Shown here piece after piece: positions 43,816 through 55,315 of a stretch of 64,000 nucleotides of DNA; within the stretch, counting starts at the first letter, position 1, and each line of letters starts with the position of its first letter. Position numbers and translations under genes: made by a program. The notes beneath the pieces were generated by a model, which saw nothing but the letters and a program-made list of their open reading frames with translations, did not search any database and was not told the origin of the DNA. The DNA is from Tsukamurella sp. TY48 (GTDB taxonomy: Bacteria; Actinomycetota; Actinomycetes; Mycobacteriales; Mycobacteriaceae), in the NCBI RefSeq assembly GCF_019656655.1, contig NZ_BPMV01000002.1, forward strand, positions 930,001 to 994,000, written 5' to 3'.

Positions 43816-45207
43816 ATGGATGACAGCACCGAGCAGACCCCGGGCGGGAAACCGGACGACGGTTCCGCCCCCACCGAGTCCGCCCGCAGCACCGGCTCCG
43901 CCTTCGGAACGGACTCGACGAGCATGCCCGCCACCGGCACGTTCCCGGTCGTCCAGCCGAGCGGCACCGGTGGGACCGACGCCGGATCGGACGCCACCAC
44001 CGCGGCCTTCCCCGCGGCGGACTTCCCCACCGAGCAGCACAGCAACGTGCCGCACCACGCGCTGCCGCATCTCGGTGCGCACGATCCGGCGGTCACCGCC
44101 GGGCACACGCAGGGCACCGTCCCGCCGCAGTACCCGGGCGGCCCCGTCGCCCCCGCGTACCAGCCGCCGCGCTACGCGGACGCGCCCCGCCGACACCCGG
44201 GTGAGATCCCGCTGCTGATCCTGGTGATCCTCACGACCGCTGTGATCTACGTTGGCTCGCTGGTCCTGGTGCTGCTCGGTTCGCTGAGCTCGTACGCGCT
44301 GGTGGTGCTCGCACTCCCGCTGATCCTGTTCATCGGCCGAGGCCTGAACTGGGCCAGCCCGCGCGTGCAGGGCATTCAGATGACGCCCACGCAGTTCCCC
44401 GAGGGCTATCAGATCGTGCGCGACGCCGCGGCCCGCTACGGCCTGCGCGAGGTGCCCGACGCCTTCGTGGTGATCGGCAACGGCCAGATCAACGCCTTCG
44501 CCTCCGGCCACACCTTCCGCCGGTTCGTGGTGGTCTACAGCGACCTGTTCGAGATCGGCGGCAAGGCCCGCGACCCCGAGGCCCTCGCGTACATCATCGG
44601 CCACGAGGTGGGCCACATCGCCGCCGGCCACGTGTCCTACTGGCGGCAGATCGGCTCGTTCGCGATGAGCTACCTCCCCGTGATCGGTCCGGCGCTGTCC
44701 CGCTCGCAGGAGTACACCGCCGACAACTACGGCTACTTCAACCAGCCCTCGGGCGTCACCGGCGGCATGGGTCTGCTGGGCGCCGGCAAGTACCTCGGCA
44801 AGCAGATCGACTTCGATCAGCTCGCCGACCGGGCCACCACCGACCGCGGCTTCTTCACCTGGCTGGTGAACCTCATGGCCTCGCACCCGGTGCTCACCTG
44901 GCGCGCCGCCGCGCTGCGCAACCGCACCAAGGCGGGGTCGCTGTTCTTCGCCCCGGGCCAGACGGTCCGCGGGGTCGGCGGCGGCGCCGTGGTCCCGTCG
45001 GGTCCCGTGCCCACGTTCAACACGCAGGAGGTGCTGGCGCCGGCACCCGGCCAGCAGCCGGCGCACCAGCTGCCGCCCGGCGGGCACCCGGCACACGCGC
45101 TGCCGCCCCACCAGGGACAGGCCCCGCAGGGGCAGGTCCCGCCCCAGCAGGGCCCGGATCAGACCCCTCCGACGCCGCCGGCTCCCCCGGCGCCGCCCGC
45201 GTCCTAG
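43816..45207 (+). CDS. Membrane M48 family zinc metalloprotease with disordered termini
   Basis: 463 aa. Residues 1-128 are Thr/Pro/Gly-rich and disordered. Two helices (131-173) are followed by the M48 domain with zinc-binding HEVGH at 263-267 and the third ligand Glu in SRSQEYTADN. The C-terminal 60 residues are Pro/Gln-rich (GQAPQGQVPPQQGP). The domain layout is HtpX-like, a membrane protease for misfolded proteins. Ends at a strong bidirectional terminator. Confidence 0.88.
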   Translation: MDDSTEQTPGGKPDDGSAPTESARSTGSAFGTDSTSMPATGTFPVVQPSGTGGTDAGSDATTAAFPAADFPTEQHSNVPHHALPHLGAHDPAVTAGHTQGTVPPQYPGGPVAPAYQPPRYADAPRRHPGEIPLLILVILTTAVIYVGSLVLVLLGSLSSYALVVLALPLILFIGRGLNWASPRVQGIQMTPTQFPEGYQIVRDAAARYGLREVPDAFVVIGNGQINAFASGHTFRRFVVVYSDLFEIGGKARDPEALAYIIGHEVGHIAAGHVSYWRQIGSFAMSYLPVIGPALSRSQEYTADNYGYFNQPSGVTGGMGLLGAGKYLGKQIDFDQLADRATTDRGFFTWLVNLMASHPVLTWRAAALRNRTKAGSLFFAPGQTVRGVGGGAVVPSGPVPTFNTQEVLAPAPGQQPAHQLPPGGHPAHALPPHQGQAPQGQVPPQQGPDQTPPTPPAPPAPPAS

Positions 45208-45216
45208 CAGCGACAC

Positions 45217-45254
45217 ACGAAACCCCCGGTTCACGGTCGAACCGGGGGTTTCGT
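45217..45254. terminator. Bidirectional hairpin terminator
   Basis: A perfect 16-bp stem (45217-45232 with 45239-45254) and 6-nt loop, between the convergent M48 and nitroreductase genes. Both flanks contribute AAA/TTT at the stem base. Confidence 0.85.
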
Positions 45255-45278
45255 CGTCGTACGGCCGATCGTCGGGGG

Positions 45279-45911
45279 TCAGTCGAACTGCGGGTCCTCG
45301 TGACGAGTGCGCTTCAGCTCGAAGAAGTGCGGGTAGCTCGCCAGCAGAACCGTTCCGTCCCACACCTTTCCGGCGACCTCACCGCGCGGGATGCGCGAGA
45401 GCACGGGGCCGAAGAAGGCGACGCCGTTGACGTGGATCGTCGGCGTGCCCACATCGGGCCCCACCTTGTCCATACCCGCGTGATGGCTGGCGCGCAGGGC
45501 CTCGTCGTACTCGGTGCTCGTCGCCGCCTCCGCGAGGTCGGGCTCCAGCCCCGCCTCGGCGAGAGACTCGGCGATGATCGCTGCGTTGTCCTTCTCACCG
45601 CGATTGTGGATACGGGTGCCGAGCGCGGTGTACAGCGGCGCGAGCACCTGATCGCCGTGCCGCTGGGCGGCGGCGATCAGGACGCGCACCGGGCCCCACG
45701 CCGTCGTCATCAGCTCGCGGTAGATCTCCGGCAGGTCGTCGCGGCCCTCATTGAGCACGGCGAGACTCATCACGTGGAAGTTCACGTCGATGTCGCGGAC
45801 CTTCTCGACCTCCAGGATCCAGCGGGAGGTGATCCAACACCACGGACACAGCGGGTCGAACCAGAAGTCGACGCGGTCCCGGGACGGGGTGGTCGGGGCG
45901 GTTTCTGTCAC
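45279..45911 (-). CDS. Mycothiol-dependent nitroreductase-like DsbA-family protein (Rv2466c homologue)
   Basis: 210 aa. DsbA fold with the active site CPWC at residues 22-25, in [17 protein letters not shown], and a helical insert. [19 protein letters not shown] carries the cis-Pro. In mycobacteria this protein uses mycothiol to reduce nitro-compounds and oxidative damage. The start is GTG 45911, preceded by AGGAGA. Divergent from pepN as in M. tuberculosis (Rv2466c-Rv2467). Confidence 0.9.
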   Translation of the reverse strand: MTETAPTTPSRDRVDFWFDPLCPWCWITSRWILEVEKVRDIDVNFHVMSLAVLNEGRDDLPEIYRELMTTAWGPVRVLIAAAQRHGDQVLAPLYTALGTRIHNRGEKDNAAIIAESLAEAGLEPDLAEAATSTEYDEALRASHHAGMDKVGPDVGTPTIHVNGVAFFGPVLSRIPRGEVAGKVWDGTVLLASYPHFFELKRTRHEDPQFD

Positions 45912-46068
45912 GGATTCTCCTAGGGCGAACGGATTCGACGGCACCTCTTGCACTACGTCCAACGCACGGCACCCCCAACCGCTTCCCGCGCACGCGCACG
46001 ACGGTGCGAGGTGGCATTGTGGAGCCGAGCCGAAGTAGTCCGTGTACGAGCATGAAGGAGCGTCGCCC

Positions 46069-48636
<2,568 letters not shown>

Positions 48637-48646
48637 TCCACGCGAC

Positions 48647-48687
48647 GCCGCGGCCCCCGGGATCGAATCGATTCCGGGGGCCGCGGC
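48647..48687. terminator. Bidirectional hairpin terminator after pepN
   Basis: A perfect 14-bp GC-rich stem (48647-48660 with 48674-48687) and 13-nt loop, 11 bases past the pepN stop and 9 bases from the stop of the convergent SnoaL-like gene. Confidence 0.85.
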
Positions 48688-48695
48688 CGTCGGGG

Positions 48696-49157
48696 TCAGC
48701 TGATGAACGGGTGTCCGCTCACCGTCTTGCCCGGATCGTCCTGGATCACGTCCCAGTGCTCGACGATCTTGCCGTTCTGAACGCGGAAGATGTCGGCGAC
48801 GGCCTGCGCCTTGCCGTCGTAGACGGACTTCGCGTAGACCACCACGATGTCGCCCTCGGCCACGATCCGCACGATGCTGGACTTGTACTTCGGGTCGGCG
48901 ACCACGGGGCCGAGCACCTTGACGAAGGCCTCGCGGCCGTCGGCGACCTCGGGGTTGTGCTGGATGTAGGTGTCGCCGATGTAGCGCTGCGCGGCCCCGG
49001 CGATGTCCTTGTTGACGAAGCCCTCGGTGTAGAAGGCGGTGACCACCTGCTTCGGCGTCGTGGGGGCCGCCGTCGCCGGCGCCGCGGCGAACAGGAGGGC
49101 GCCGATGGCCAGCAGGGCGGCGATCGCGGTGCGCAGACCGCGTCGGATCTCGGTCAT
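48696..49157 (-). CDS. Secreted SnoaL-like/NTF2-fold protein
   Basis: 153 aa. A signal peptide (IRRGLRTAIAALLAIGALLFAAAPATA) is followed by an NTF2-like domain: VVTAFYTEGFVNKDIAGAAQRYIGDTYIQHNPEVADGREAF, and VADIFRVQNGKIVEHWDVIQ at the end. Family members are small isomerases, cyclases or non-enzymatic binders; substrate unknown. ATG 49157, preceded by GGTGG. Unlike the rest of the block it has no position counterpart in the M. tuberculosis order I recall. Confidence 0.82.
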   Translation of the reverse strand: MTEIRRGLRTAIAALLAIGALLFAAAPATAAPTTPKQVVTAFYTEGFVNKDIAGAAQRYIGDTYIQHNPEVADGREAFVKVLGPVVADPKYKSSIVRIVAEGDIVVVYAKSVYDGKAQAVADIFRVQNGKIVEHWDVIQDDPGKTVSGHPFIS

Positions 49158-49244
49158 GAATCCACCAATCATTGAAGGTTCAAGTATCACTGTCATCGAA
49201 CCACCAGCGGACGCGAGCACACAAGGTGATCCCGCCGACAGCGG

Positions 49245-49250
49245 TAGGCT
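49245..49250 (+). promoter_or_regulatory. -10 box for leaderless YchJ-like gene
   Basis: TAGGCT, then 6 nt (GCCGCC), then GTG 49257. Confidence 0.45.
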
Positions 49251-49256
49251 GCCGCC

Positions 49257-49577
49257 GTGACCGACACCCCACCCCGCACAGCCGAGGCACTCATGCGTTC
49301 GCGGTTCGCCGCCTTCCGCGACGGCGATGTGCAGTGGCTCCTCGCGTCCTGGCACCCCGATACCCGCCCGCGGGATCTCACGCTCGACGAGGACCGCACC
49401 TGGCGCGGCCTGCAGATCGTGGACACCGTGGCGGGCACCGAGGACGACGCCGAGGGCATCGTCGAATTCCGCGCCACCTTCCTCGAGGACGGTGAGCTGG
49501 GCGTACTGCACGAGCGATCGCGCTTCGTCCGCGAGGACGGGCGCTGGTTGTACGTCGACGGCACCTTTCCGGACTGA
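49257..49577 (+). CDS. YchJ-like (UPF0225) protein lacking SEC-C zinc motif
   Basis: 106 aa. TAEALMRSRFAAFRDGDVQWLLASWHPDTRP and GVLHERSRFVREDGRWLYVDGTF are the YchJ middle domain, an NTF2-like fold. E. coli-type members have cysteine-rich SEC-C motifs at both ends; none is present here, so this is the domain-only form common in Actinobacteria. Function unknown. Divergent from the SnoaL-like gene, followed by a strong terminator. Confidence 0.85.
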   Translation: MTDTPPRTAEALMRSRFAAFRDGDVQWLLASWHPDTRPRDLTLDEDRTWRGLQIVDTVAGTEDDAEGIVEFRATFLEDGELGVLHERSRFVREDGRWLYVDGTFPD

Positions 49578-49589
49578 CCGCGCGCACGG

Positions 49590-49622
49590 AAGAGCCCCGG
49601 ACCGATGTGGTCCGGGGCTCTT
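49590..49622. terminator. Bidirectional hairpin terminator
   Basis: A perfect 14-bp stem (49590-49603 with 49609-49622) and 5-nt loop with AA/TT at the base, between the convergent YchJ-like and DUF5130 genes. Confidence 0.88.
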
Positions 49623-49633
49623 CGCGAAGCGGG

Positions 49634-50116
49634 TTACGCCGTGGGCGGCTTCACGGCCGAAGCCATGACGCGCAGGGCGGCGATGAGGCCGTCGATCAGG
49701 TCGCCCTTCTGGAAGGGCGGGATCGCGGCGGTCACACCGAGCTGGGCGACCTTGTCGCCGAGGCGGTCGGCCACCTCGCGGCCGGTGACGACCACGATGT
49801 CCTTGGTGTTCGGCGACACCGCGATCAGTGCGCCGTACTCGGGCTCGGGTGCCTGCCGCAGCACGGCCTCGGCGCCGGCGTGGATGTCGTCACCCAGGTC
49901 GCCGATGTACACCGAGAAGCGGGCCTTGGCGTCGCGGGTGGCGCGGATCAGCGCCTCGTCGAGGCCGATCAGCTCCTCGCGGGAGAAGGGCGGATTGCTC
50001 GGGCTGTTGCCGGCCTGACGGGCCGCCGAGATGCGTCCACTCGACGTGACGACCGTGCCCATGGGCAGGTCCGACGAGGGAACGGCGACAGCGTTGCCGT
50101 GATCACCACTTGCCAC
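49634..50116 (-). CDS. DUF5130 family protein
   Basis: 160 aa. DLPMGTVVTSSGRISAARQAG and SVYIGDLGDDIHAGAEAVLRQAPEPEYGALIAVSPNTKDIVVVTG match the actinobacterial DUF5130 family, related to TPM-type domains. The start is placed at GTG 50116, with GGAGG 8 nt upstream; a GTG at 50125 overlaps that site. It overlaps the upstream small membrane gene by 14 bases. By position it equals Rv2468c. I recall products of this locus in mycobacterial respiratory supercomplexes but cannot verify that. Confidence 0.8.
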   Translation of the reverse strand: MASGDHGNAVAVPSSDLPMGTVVTSSGRISAARQAGNSPSNPPFSREELIGLDEALIRATRDAKARFSVYIGDLGDDIHAGAEAVLRQAPEPEYGALIAVSPNTKDIVVVTGREVADRLGDKVAQLGVTAAIPPFQKGDLIDGLIAALRVMASAVKPPTA

Positions 50117-50357
50117 TTGCGGCACCTCCGATCAGGTTCTCGTCCGCACCGTCGTGATGCGCACCGTACGGGGCCACGGGGGCCTCGTCGACGGCGCTGA
50201 ACAGCAGGGGCTCGCGCGTCCACGGCTCGCCCAGCTTGTACTCACCCGGCTGCTGGTACTTCTCGTTGCGACCGGTCGCCATCGAGATCACCGTGAGAAG
50301 GACGATCACGATCGTGGCGATCACCGTGATCGTGCCGACGATGTTGAGGATGCTCAC
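50103..50357 (-). CDS. Small membrane protein of the DUF5130 locus
   Basis: 84 aa. One N-terminal helix (ILNIVGTITVIATIVIVLLTVISMA) and an external or cytosolic tail KYQQPGEYKLGEPWTREPLLFSAVDEAP. Conserved beside DUF5130 genes in Mycobacteriales; possibly a respiratory-complex-associated subunit, by analogy with mycobacteria (unverified). ATG 50357, preceded by GGGCTGAGG. Overlaps the DUF5130 gene, so the two are translated together. Confidence 0.7.
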   Translation of the reverse strand: MSILNIVGTITVIATIVIVLLTVISMATGRNEKYQQPGEYKLGEPWTREPLLFSAVDEAPVAPYGAHHDGADENLIGGAASGKW

Positions 50358-50420
50358 CTCAGCCCCTTTCCTGCCGCCGAGGCACCCGGCGGCGTGCGGT
50401 CATTCGTGAATCAACTTAGC

Positions 50421-51008
50421 CTATGCCGCATCCAGGTCGAGATACCGACTCCACATCGGGTCGACCTCTTTGAGCGTCGAGAGCAGCCGCCAGTGCCGCC
50501 CCTGCGGTGCACGCGGCTCCGTGCGCAGGGTCCAGCCCAGCTCGGAGAGCAGGCGGTCGGCCTTGCGGTGGTTGCACGAGGCGCAGCAGGCCACGCAGTT
50601 CTCCCAGCCGTGACCTCCCCCGCGCGATCGTGGGTGCACGTGATCGATGGTGTCGGCCTTGCCGCCGCAGTAGCCGCACCGGAACCGGTCTCGATGCATC
50701 AGCGCGGCACGCGTCATCGGCACCTGCGCCCGGTACGGCACCCGCACATAGGTGCGCAGCCGGATCACCGAGGGCACAGACAAGGAACGGTCCGCTGAAT
50801 GCACCAGCGGACCGTTCGGATCGTCATGGACCACGTCGGCCCTATCCCTGAGCATGAGGACTATCGCCCGCCGCATCGAGACCGCGGTCAGTGGCTCGTA
50901 GGTGGCGTTGAGGAGCAGGACGCGCCGCTTGCCCCACGCCGTGCGATCGGGGCGGGAGTCGGCGAGCGCCGTCGTCGCGGTGACACCCGCGCCGTGCGTT
51001 CGCTTCAT
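50421..51008 (-). CDS. HNH endonuclease domain protein
   Basis: 195 aa. VLLLNATYEPLTAVSMRRAIVLMLRDRADVV is the conserved N-terminal module. Then the HNH domain: RDRFRCGYCGGKADTIDHVHPRSRGGGHGWENCVACCASCNHRKADR, with two CxxC zinc pairs and the DH catalytic dyad. Matches Rv2469c by position. Chromosomal members are widespread and their DNA target is unknown. ATG 51008, preceded by GAGGAGA. Confidence 0.9.
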   Translation of the reverse strand: MKRTHGAGVTATTALADSRPDRTAWGKRRVLLLNATYEPLTAVSMRRAIVLMLRDRADVVHDDPNGPLVHSADRSLSVPSVIRLRTYVRVPYRAQVPMTRAALMHRDRFRCGYCGGKADTIDHVHPRSRGGGHGWENCVACCASCNHRKADRLLSELGWTLRTEPRAPQGRHWRLLSTLKEVDPMWSRYLDLDAA

Positions 51009-51151
51009 CGACTCTCCTCACGTCTGTCACGGCCCCGCCGCACCCGGCGGAGTCGCCGTTAGTAGTGCACCACGCCGGCGGCGGTTCCGCACGCTGATTT
51101 CGGCGCATTTCCCCGGGCGAACAGGCGGACGGACGGTGAACGACGGGTGAC

Positions 51152-52603
51152 CTAGTCCGCGACGACGCGGTTCCGGCCCGCAGCCTTGGCCTGGTACAGC
51201 CGACGGTCCGCCTCGCGCAACAGCAGGCCCGGTGTGGTGGCGGCGGCCGGTCCGGACGCTCCGCCGCAGCTCACCGTGACCGGCCGCGAACCGTCGTGCG
51301 CGAGCCCGAGCTCGAGCACCGCGGCGCGGATGGTCTCGAGGACCGCTGCGAAATCGAGTTCTCCCACCATGATCAGTGCCAGTTCGTCGCCGCCGTAGCG
51401 GGCCGCGATGTCTCCGCCGTTCATCGGGACCCGCGCCACCACCGAGGCGAGCTGCCGCAGCGCCCGGTCACCCGCGGTATGGCCGTGGGTGTCGTTGTAG
51501 CGCTTGAAGTCGTCGACATCGATGAGGGCGAGGTGCACGTCCCGGCCGGTGGCACCGGCCGAATGCCAGGCGGCGCTGAGCGCCCGGGTGAATCCGCGGC
51601 GATTGGCGATGCCCGTGAGGTCGTCGATCTCCGCGAGCCGCTCCAGTTCCAGCGCCTCCCGCTCGACCCGGCGCCGTTCGGCGACCTCGGCGCTGATGTC
51701 GGCGGAGACGCCCACCATCCGCAGGATCCTGCCGCGGGGGTCGCGTTCGATGACGCGGCCGCGGCCGCGCACCCAGAGCCACTCGCCGGAGCGCGTGCGT
51801 AATCGGTGCTCGCAGGAGTACTCGGGGCTCTCGCCGCGCATGTGGCTGCTCATCGCCATCAGTGCCGCCTCGAGATCATCGGGATGCACCCGGCTCTCCC
51901 ATTCCCGTGCGCTGTCGCCGACCTCGTCCTCCTCGTAGCCGAGCATCGTCTTCCACCGGGAGGAGTAGAAGACGGCGCCGGTCGCCAGGTCCCAGTCCCA
52001 GATCCCGTCGCCCGAGCTGTCGACGGCCACCTGCCAGCGGGCCTCGGCGCGCGCGAGTGCTTCCGCCGAACGCCACGTCTCAGTGACATCGCGGGAGACG
52101 CCGATCAGGCCGATGATGCGGCCGAAGGGGTCGCGGTAGGGCGCCTTGAGGGAGCGGTAGATCCGCCACTGTCCGCCGATCAACCCTTCCTCGTGGATCT
52201 CCAGCGGCATCCCGGTCGTGATGACGCGCTGGTCGTTGGCGCGGAGTTGCTCGAAGGTCTCCGGGGCGAAGAAGCCGCTGTCGTCGTGTCCGAGGACCTC
52301 GGAGATCGGCCGGTCGGTGGCCTGCACCACCTCGAGCGCGGCGGCGTTGAGGAAGAGGTACTTGCCCTCGGTGTCCTTGACGTAGAGGGAATCGGGCGCG
52401 GCGTCGGCGATCGCCTGGACGTGGCGCAGGCGGCGCAGGTCCGCCATATCGGCGGTCGAGTCCACCGCCGCGCTGAGGGAGTCCACCAATCGACGCAGCC
52501 GAGCGATCTCGGCGAGCGCCTCCTCGAGGCCGACGGCACCGTCGCCGACGCCATCGCGAGCGGTGTCCCGCTCGCGATCAGCACCTGCTTCGGATTCCTT
52601 CAC
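51152..52603 (-). CDS. PAS-PAS-GGDEF diguanylate cyclase
   Basis: 483 aa. A short coiled coil (EEALAEIARLRRLVDSL) leads into PAS 1 (ADAAPDSLYVKDTEGKYLFLNAAALE, about 62-175), PAS 2 with PAC (DSSGDGIWDWDLATGAVFYSSRWKTMLGY, about 195-310), and a GGDEF domain (EIDDLTGIANRRGF to the end) with active site RYGGDELA and the metal Asp in ALIDVDDFK. Probably makes cyclic di-GMP. No RxxD inhibitory site is evident five residues upstream. No membrane segments. GTG 52603 chosen; upstream GTG starts lie in the divergent gap. Confidence 0.9.
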   Translation of the reverse strand: MKESEAGADRERDTARDGVGDGAVGLEEALAEIARLRRLVDSLSAAVDSTADMADLRRLRHVQAIADAAPDSLYVKDTEGKYLFLNAAALEVVQATDRPISEVLGHDDSGFFAPETFEQLRANDQRVITTGMPLEIHEEGLIGGQWRIYRSLKAPYRDPFGRIIGLIGVSRDVTETWRSAEALARAEARWQVAVDSSGDGIWDWDLATGAVFYSSRWKTMLGYEEDEVGDSAREWESRVHPDDLEAALMAMSSHMRGESPEYSCEHRLRTRSGEWLWVRGRGRVIERDPRGRILRMVGVSADISAEVAERRRVEREALELERLAEIDDLTGIANRRGFTRALSAAWHSAGATGRDVHLALIDVDDFKRYNDTHGHTAGDRALRQLASVVARVPMNGGDIAARYGGDELALIMVGELDFAAVLETIRAAVLELGLAHDGSRPVTVSCGGASGPAAATTPGLLLREADRRLYQAKAAGRNRVVAD

Positions 52604-52682
52604 GGCTCGACAGCGTAATCCTGTGTTGTGAGCCTGCAACAGCGGAGCGGGGCGCATCGTCGGCCGTGCGAGACTGGAGGGT

Positions 52683-53087
52683 GTGAGCAGCCCCAGCCAA
52701 CCGACCTTCTACGACGCCGTCGGCGGAGCCGAGACCTTCCGCGACCTGATTCACCGGTTCTACGTGGAGGTGGCCGCGGACGAGCTCCTGCGGCCGCTGT
52801 ACCCGGAGGAGGATCTGGGGCCCGCGGAGGACCGCCTGCGCATGTTCTTCGAGCAGTACTGGGGCGGTCCGCGCACGTACTCCGAGCGCCGGGGGCACCC
52901 GCGGCTGCGGATGCGCCACGTGCCCTTCCGGATCACCGAACTCGAGCGCGATGCCTGGCTGCGGTGCATGGACGTGGCGATCGCGTCGATCGGCGACGAC
53001 CGCATGGACCCGTCCCGCAAGCAGGAGCTCAGGGCCTACTGTGAAATGGCTGCCCAGATGCTCGTGAACACCCCGATGGGCGCCTGA
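52683..53087 (+). CDS. glbO: Group II truncated haemoglobin
   Basis: 134 aa. [34 protein letters not shown] (B10 Tyr in RFY), [28 protein letters not shown] with the proximal F8 His, and the G8 Trp in DAWLRCM are the trHbO signature. Binds oxygen or peroxide in the cytosol; implicated in oxidative stress in mycobacteria. GTG 52683, with GGAGGG just before. Position equals Rv2470. Confidence 0.94.
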   Translation: MSSPSQPTFYDAVGGAETFRDLIHRFYVEVAADELLRPLYPEEDLGPAEDRLRMFFEQYWGGPRTYSERRGHPRLRMRHVPFRITELERDAWLRCMDVAIASIGDDRMDPSRKQELRAYCEMAAQMLVNTPMGA

Positions 53088-53151
53088 GCGGCCCCACCCG
53101 AAGGCCCAGCACGATTCCCGGCTCACCCGTCCGGGAAGAACGAGGAGTGAG

Positions 53152-54747
53152 ATGACGCCGCCCGCCGGCCAGTACGACGATTCCGCGCCGTGGTGGAAGG
53201 ACGCGACCTTCTATCAGATCTACCCGCGCTCGTTCTCCGATTCGAACGGCGACGGCGTCGGCGATCTGCGGGGCGTCATCGACCGGCTGGGGTATCTCGA
53301 GCTGCTGGGCATCGATGCGCTGTGGCTCTCGCCGGTGATGCGCTCCCCCATGGCCGATCACGGTTACGACGTCTCCGATCCGCGTGACATCGACCCGTTG
53401 TTCGGCAGCCTGCAGGACATGGACGACCTGATCCGGGCTGCGCACGCGCGCCGGATCCGGGTGACGATGGACCTGGTACCGAACCACACGTCGGATCAGC
53501 ATCCGTGGTTCCAGGCCGCACTGGCGGCGGGCCCCGGCAGCCCCGAGCGTGACCGGTACATCTTCCGCGAGGGCCGCGGACCGAACGGCGATCAGCCGCC
53601 GAACAACTGGCCCAGCATCTTCGGCGGTCCCGCGTGGCATCGCGTCACGGAGGCCGACGGCCGGCCGGGCCAGTGGTACCTGCACATCTTCGCGCCCGAG
53701 CAGCCGGACCTGAACTGGCACAACGAAGACGTCTTCCAGGACCTCGCGAACACGCTCCGGTTCTGGTTGAACCGCGGGATCGACGGCTTCCGCATCGATG
53801 TGGCGCACGGTATGGCCAAGCCGGACGGTCTGCCGGACATGGACCTGGCGAACAACAAGATCATGGACAACGACGAGAACGATCTGCGGTTCAACGATCC
53901 CGGCGTGCACGCGATCCACCGCCGGATCCGCTCGGTGATGAACGAATTCCCGGGCCGGGTGACCGTCGGCGAGATCTGGGTCAAGGACAACGACCGGTTC
54001 GCGGAGTACATCCGGCCGGACGAGCTGCACCTGGGCTTCAACTTCCGGCTGGCCGAGGCCGCCTGGGACGCCCGCGAGATCCGCGATGCGATCGACAATT
54101 CGCTCATCGCTGTCGAGTCGGTGGGCGGCATCCCCACCTGGACCCTGTCGAATCACGATGTGCCGCGCGAGGTCACGCGGTACGGGGGTGGCTCGTTGGG
54201 TGAGGCGCGGGCGCGGGCGATGATCCTGGTGGAGCTGGCGCTGCCGGGGACCGCGTTCCTCTACAACGGGTCGGAACTCGGCCTGCCGAACGTGGACCTA
54301 CCCGACGACGCGCTGCAGGACCCGACCTGGGAGCGCTCCGGCCACACCGAGCGCGGCCGCGACGGCTGCCGGGTGCCGCTGCCCTGGCAGGGCACGCTGC
54401 CGCCGTACGGCTTCTCGACGAACCCGGACACGTGGTTGCCGATTCCGGCGGACTGGAAGGACCTCACCGCGGAGGCCGAGCTCGAGGACCTCGACTCCAC
54501 GCTGACCCTGTACCGGACGGCCCTGGAACTGCGCCGGATGCGGCCGGAGTTCCAGGGCGACGCGATCGAGTGGTTCGGCTCGCCGCGCCCCGGCGCGCTG
54601 GCCTTCCGCCGTGTCGGCGGCCGGCTCACCTGCGTGCTCAACGCCTCCGAGGCCCCGGTCGAGCTGCCCGCCGGCGAGGTGATCCTGGCCAGCGCACCGC
54701 TCGTCGACGGCCTGCTGCCGCCGAACGCGTCCTGCTGGCTGGCCTGA
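53152..54747 (+). CDS. aglA: Alpha-glucosidase / oligo-1,6-glucosidase (GH13)
   Basis: 531 aa. WWKDATFYQIYPRSFSDSNGDGVGDLRG opens the GH13 barrel. Catalytic nucleophile Asp216 in GFRIDVAHG, acid Glu274 in VGEIWV, and transition-state stabiliser Asp336 in NHDVPR. Hydrolyses alpha-glucosides in the cytosol. ATG 53152, with GGAG upstream. Follows glbO by 64 bases on the same strand; position equals Rv2471. Confidence 0.94.
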   Translation: MTPPAGQYDDSAPWWKDATFYQIYPRSFSDSNGDGVGDLRGVIDRLGYLELLGIDALWLSPVMRSPMADHGYDVSDPRDIDPLFGSLQDMDDLIRAAHARRIRVTMDLVPNHTSDQHPWFQAALAAGPGSPERDRYIFREGRGPNGDQPPNNWPSIFGGPAWHRVTEADGRPGQWYLHIFAPEQPDLNWHNEDVFQDLANTLRFWLNRGIDGFRIDVAHGMAKPDGLPDMDLANNKIMDNDENDLRFNDPGVHAIHRRIRSVMNEFPGRVTVGEIWVKDNDRFAEYIRPDELHLGFNFRLAEAAWDAREIRDAIDNSLIAVESVGGIPTWTLSNHDVPREVTRYGGGSLGEARARAMILVELALPGTAFLYNGSELGLPNVDLPDDALQDPTWERSGHTERGRDGCRVPLPWQGTLPPYGFSTNPDTWLPIPADWKDLTAEAELEDLDSTLTLYRTALELRRMRPEFQGDAIEWFGSPRPGALAFRRVGGRLTCVLNASEAPVELPAGEVILASAPLVDGLLPPNASCWLA

Positions 54748-54754
54748 CCCGCGA

Positions 54755-55240
54755 TCAGGCGCCGATGCGCTCGCGCGAGGTGCGGCCCCGCCGGGCCAGA
54801 GGTTGGGCACCGACCGCCGCGGCCAGGCCGACGGGGTTGGACAGGTCGCCGTAGATGCTCTCGTGGGCGCCGGCGGGCACGCGGTAGGTCTCGTGCCAGA
54901 TGCCGACCCGCGACGCCCCTGCCGTGTGGGTCATCGAGTAGAACTTCAGCCACGCCGGACGGTGCTCGAAATCGGTGGAGTGCGAGTACCGCTCGAGGTC
55001 CTCGAAGCTGCGCCAGTACTGCACCACGAGCGGGCCGGAGGGTGCGATCGCATTGAAGCCGCCGAGGTAGCCGATCGCTCCACCGCGAGCGCGATCGCGT
55101 TCGATCTCCACCTGCATGCGCCGCATCGAGCGCCCGACGAAGAGGGTCTGGTCCAGCCGCCATGTCCGCCTGGGCTGCATGCCCAGGAGGAACACGACCA
55201 GGTCGCCGTCGTGGGTGTCGGTCTGCATGTCGTGGTTCAT
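54755..55240 (-). CDS. DUF4188 family protein (dimeric alpha-beta barrel monooxygenase-like)
   Basis: 161 aa. VVFLLGMQPRRTWRLDQTLFVGRSMRRM, GYLGGFNAIAPSGPLVVQYWRSFEDLERYSHS and HPAWLKFYS-type segments match DUF4188, which is related to haem-binding aldoxime dehydratases and small monooxygenases. A His in GIWHETYRV is a candidate haem ligand. Divergent from a MerR-family regulator, with tandem dyads between, so it is the likely target. Substrate unknown. Confidence 0.82.
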   Translation of the reverse strand: MNHDMQTDTHDGDLVVFLLGMQPRRTWRLDQTLFVGRSMRRMQVEIERDRARGGAIGYLGGFNAIAPSGPLVVQYWRSFEDLERYSHSTDFEHRPAWLKFYSMTHTAGASRVGIWHETYRVPAGAHESIYGDLSNPVGLAAAVGAQPLARRGRTSRERIGA

Positions 55241-55255
55241 GAGCGTCTCCCTGAG

Positions 55256-55300
55256 TATTGGATAGTGCTACTACCCATATTGGAGAGTGTAACTATCCCA
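55256..55300. promoter_or_regulatory. Tandem dyad operators between DUF4188 and MerR genes
   Basis: Two near-identical copies of TATTGGATAGTG...ACTATCCCA occur side by side (55256-55277 and 55278-55300). Each contains a GGATAGT/ACTATCC-type dyad with a 3-bp centre (55260-55276, 55282-55298). The copies differ by a few substitutions and one base of length. They fill the divergent gap. Confidence 0.7.
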
Positions 55301-55315
55301 TGTCAAGATCGAGGC

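Noticed and set aside
50421-51008. HNH protein as homing or phage endonuclease
   Set aside because: Its place and N-terminal module match the conserved chromosomal Rv2469c-type gene, and there is no mobile-element context.
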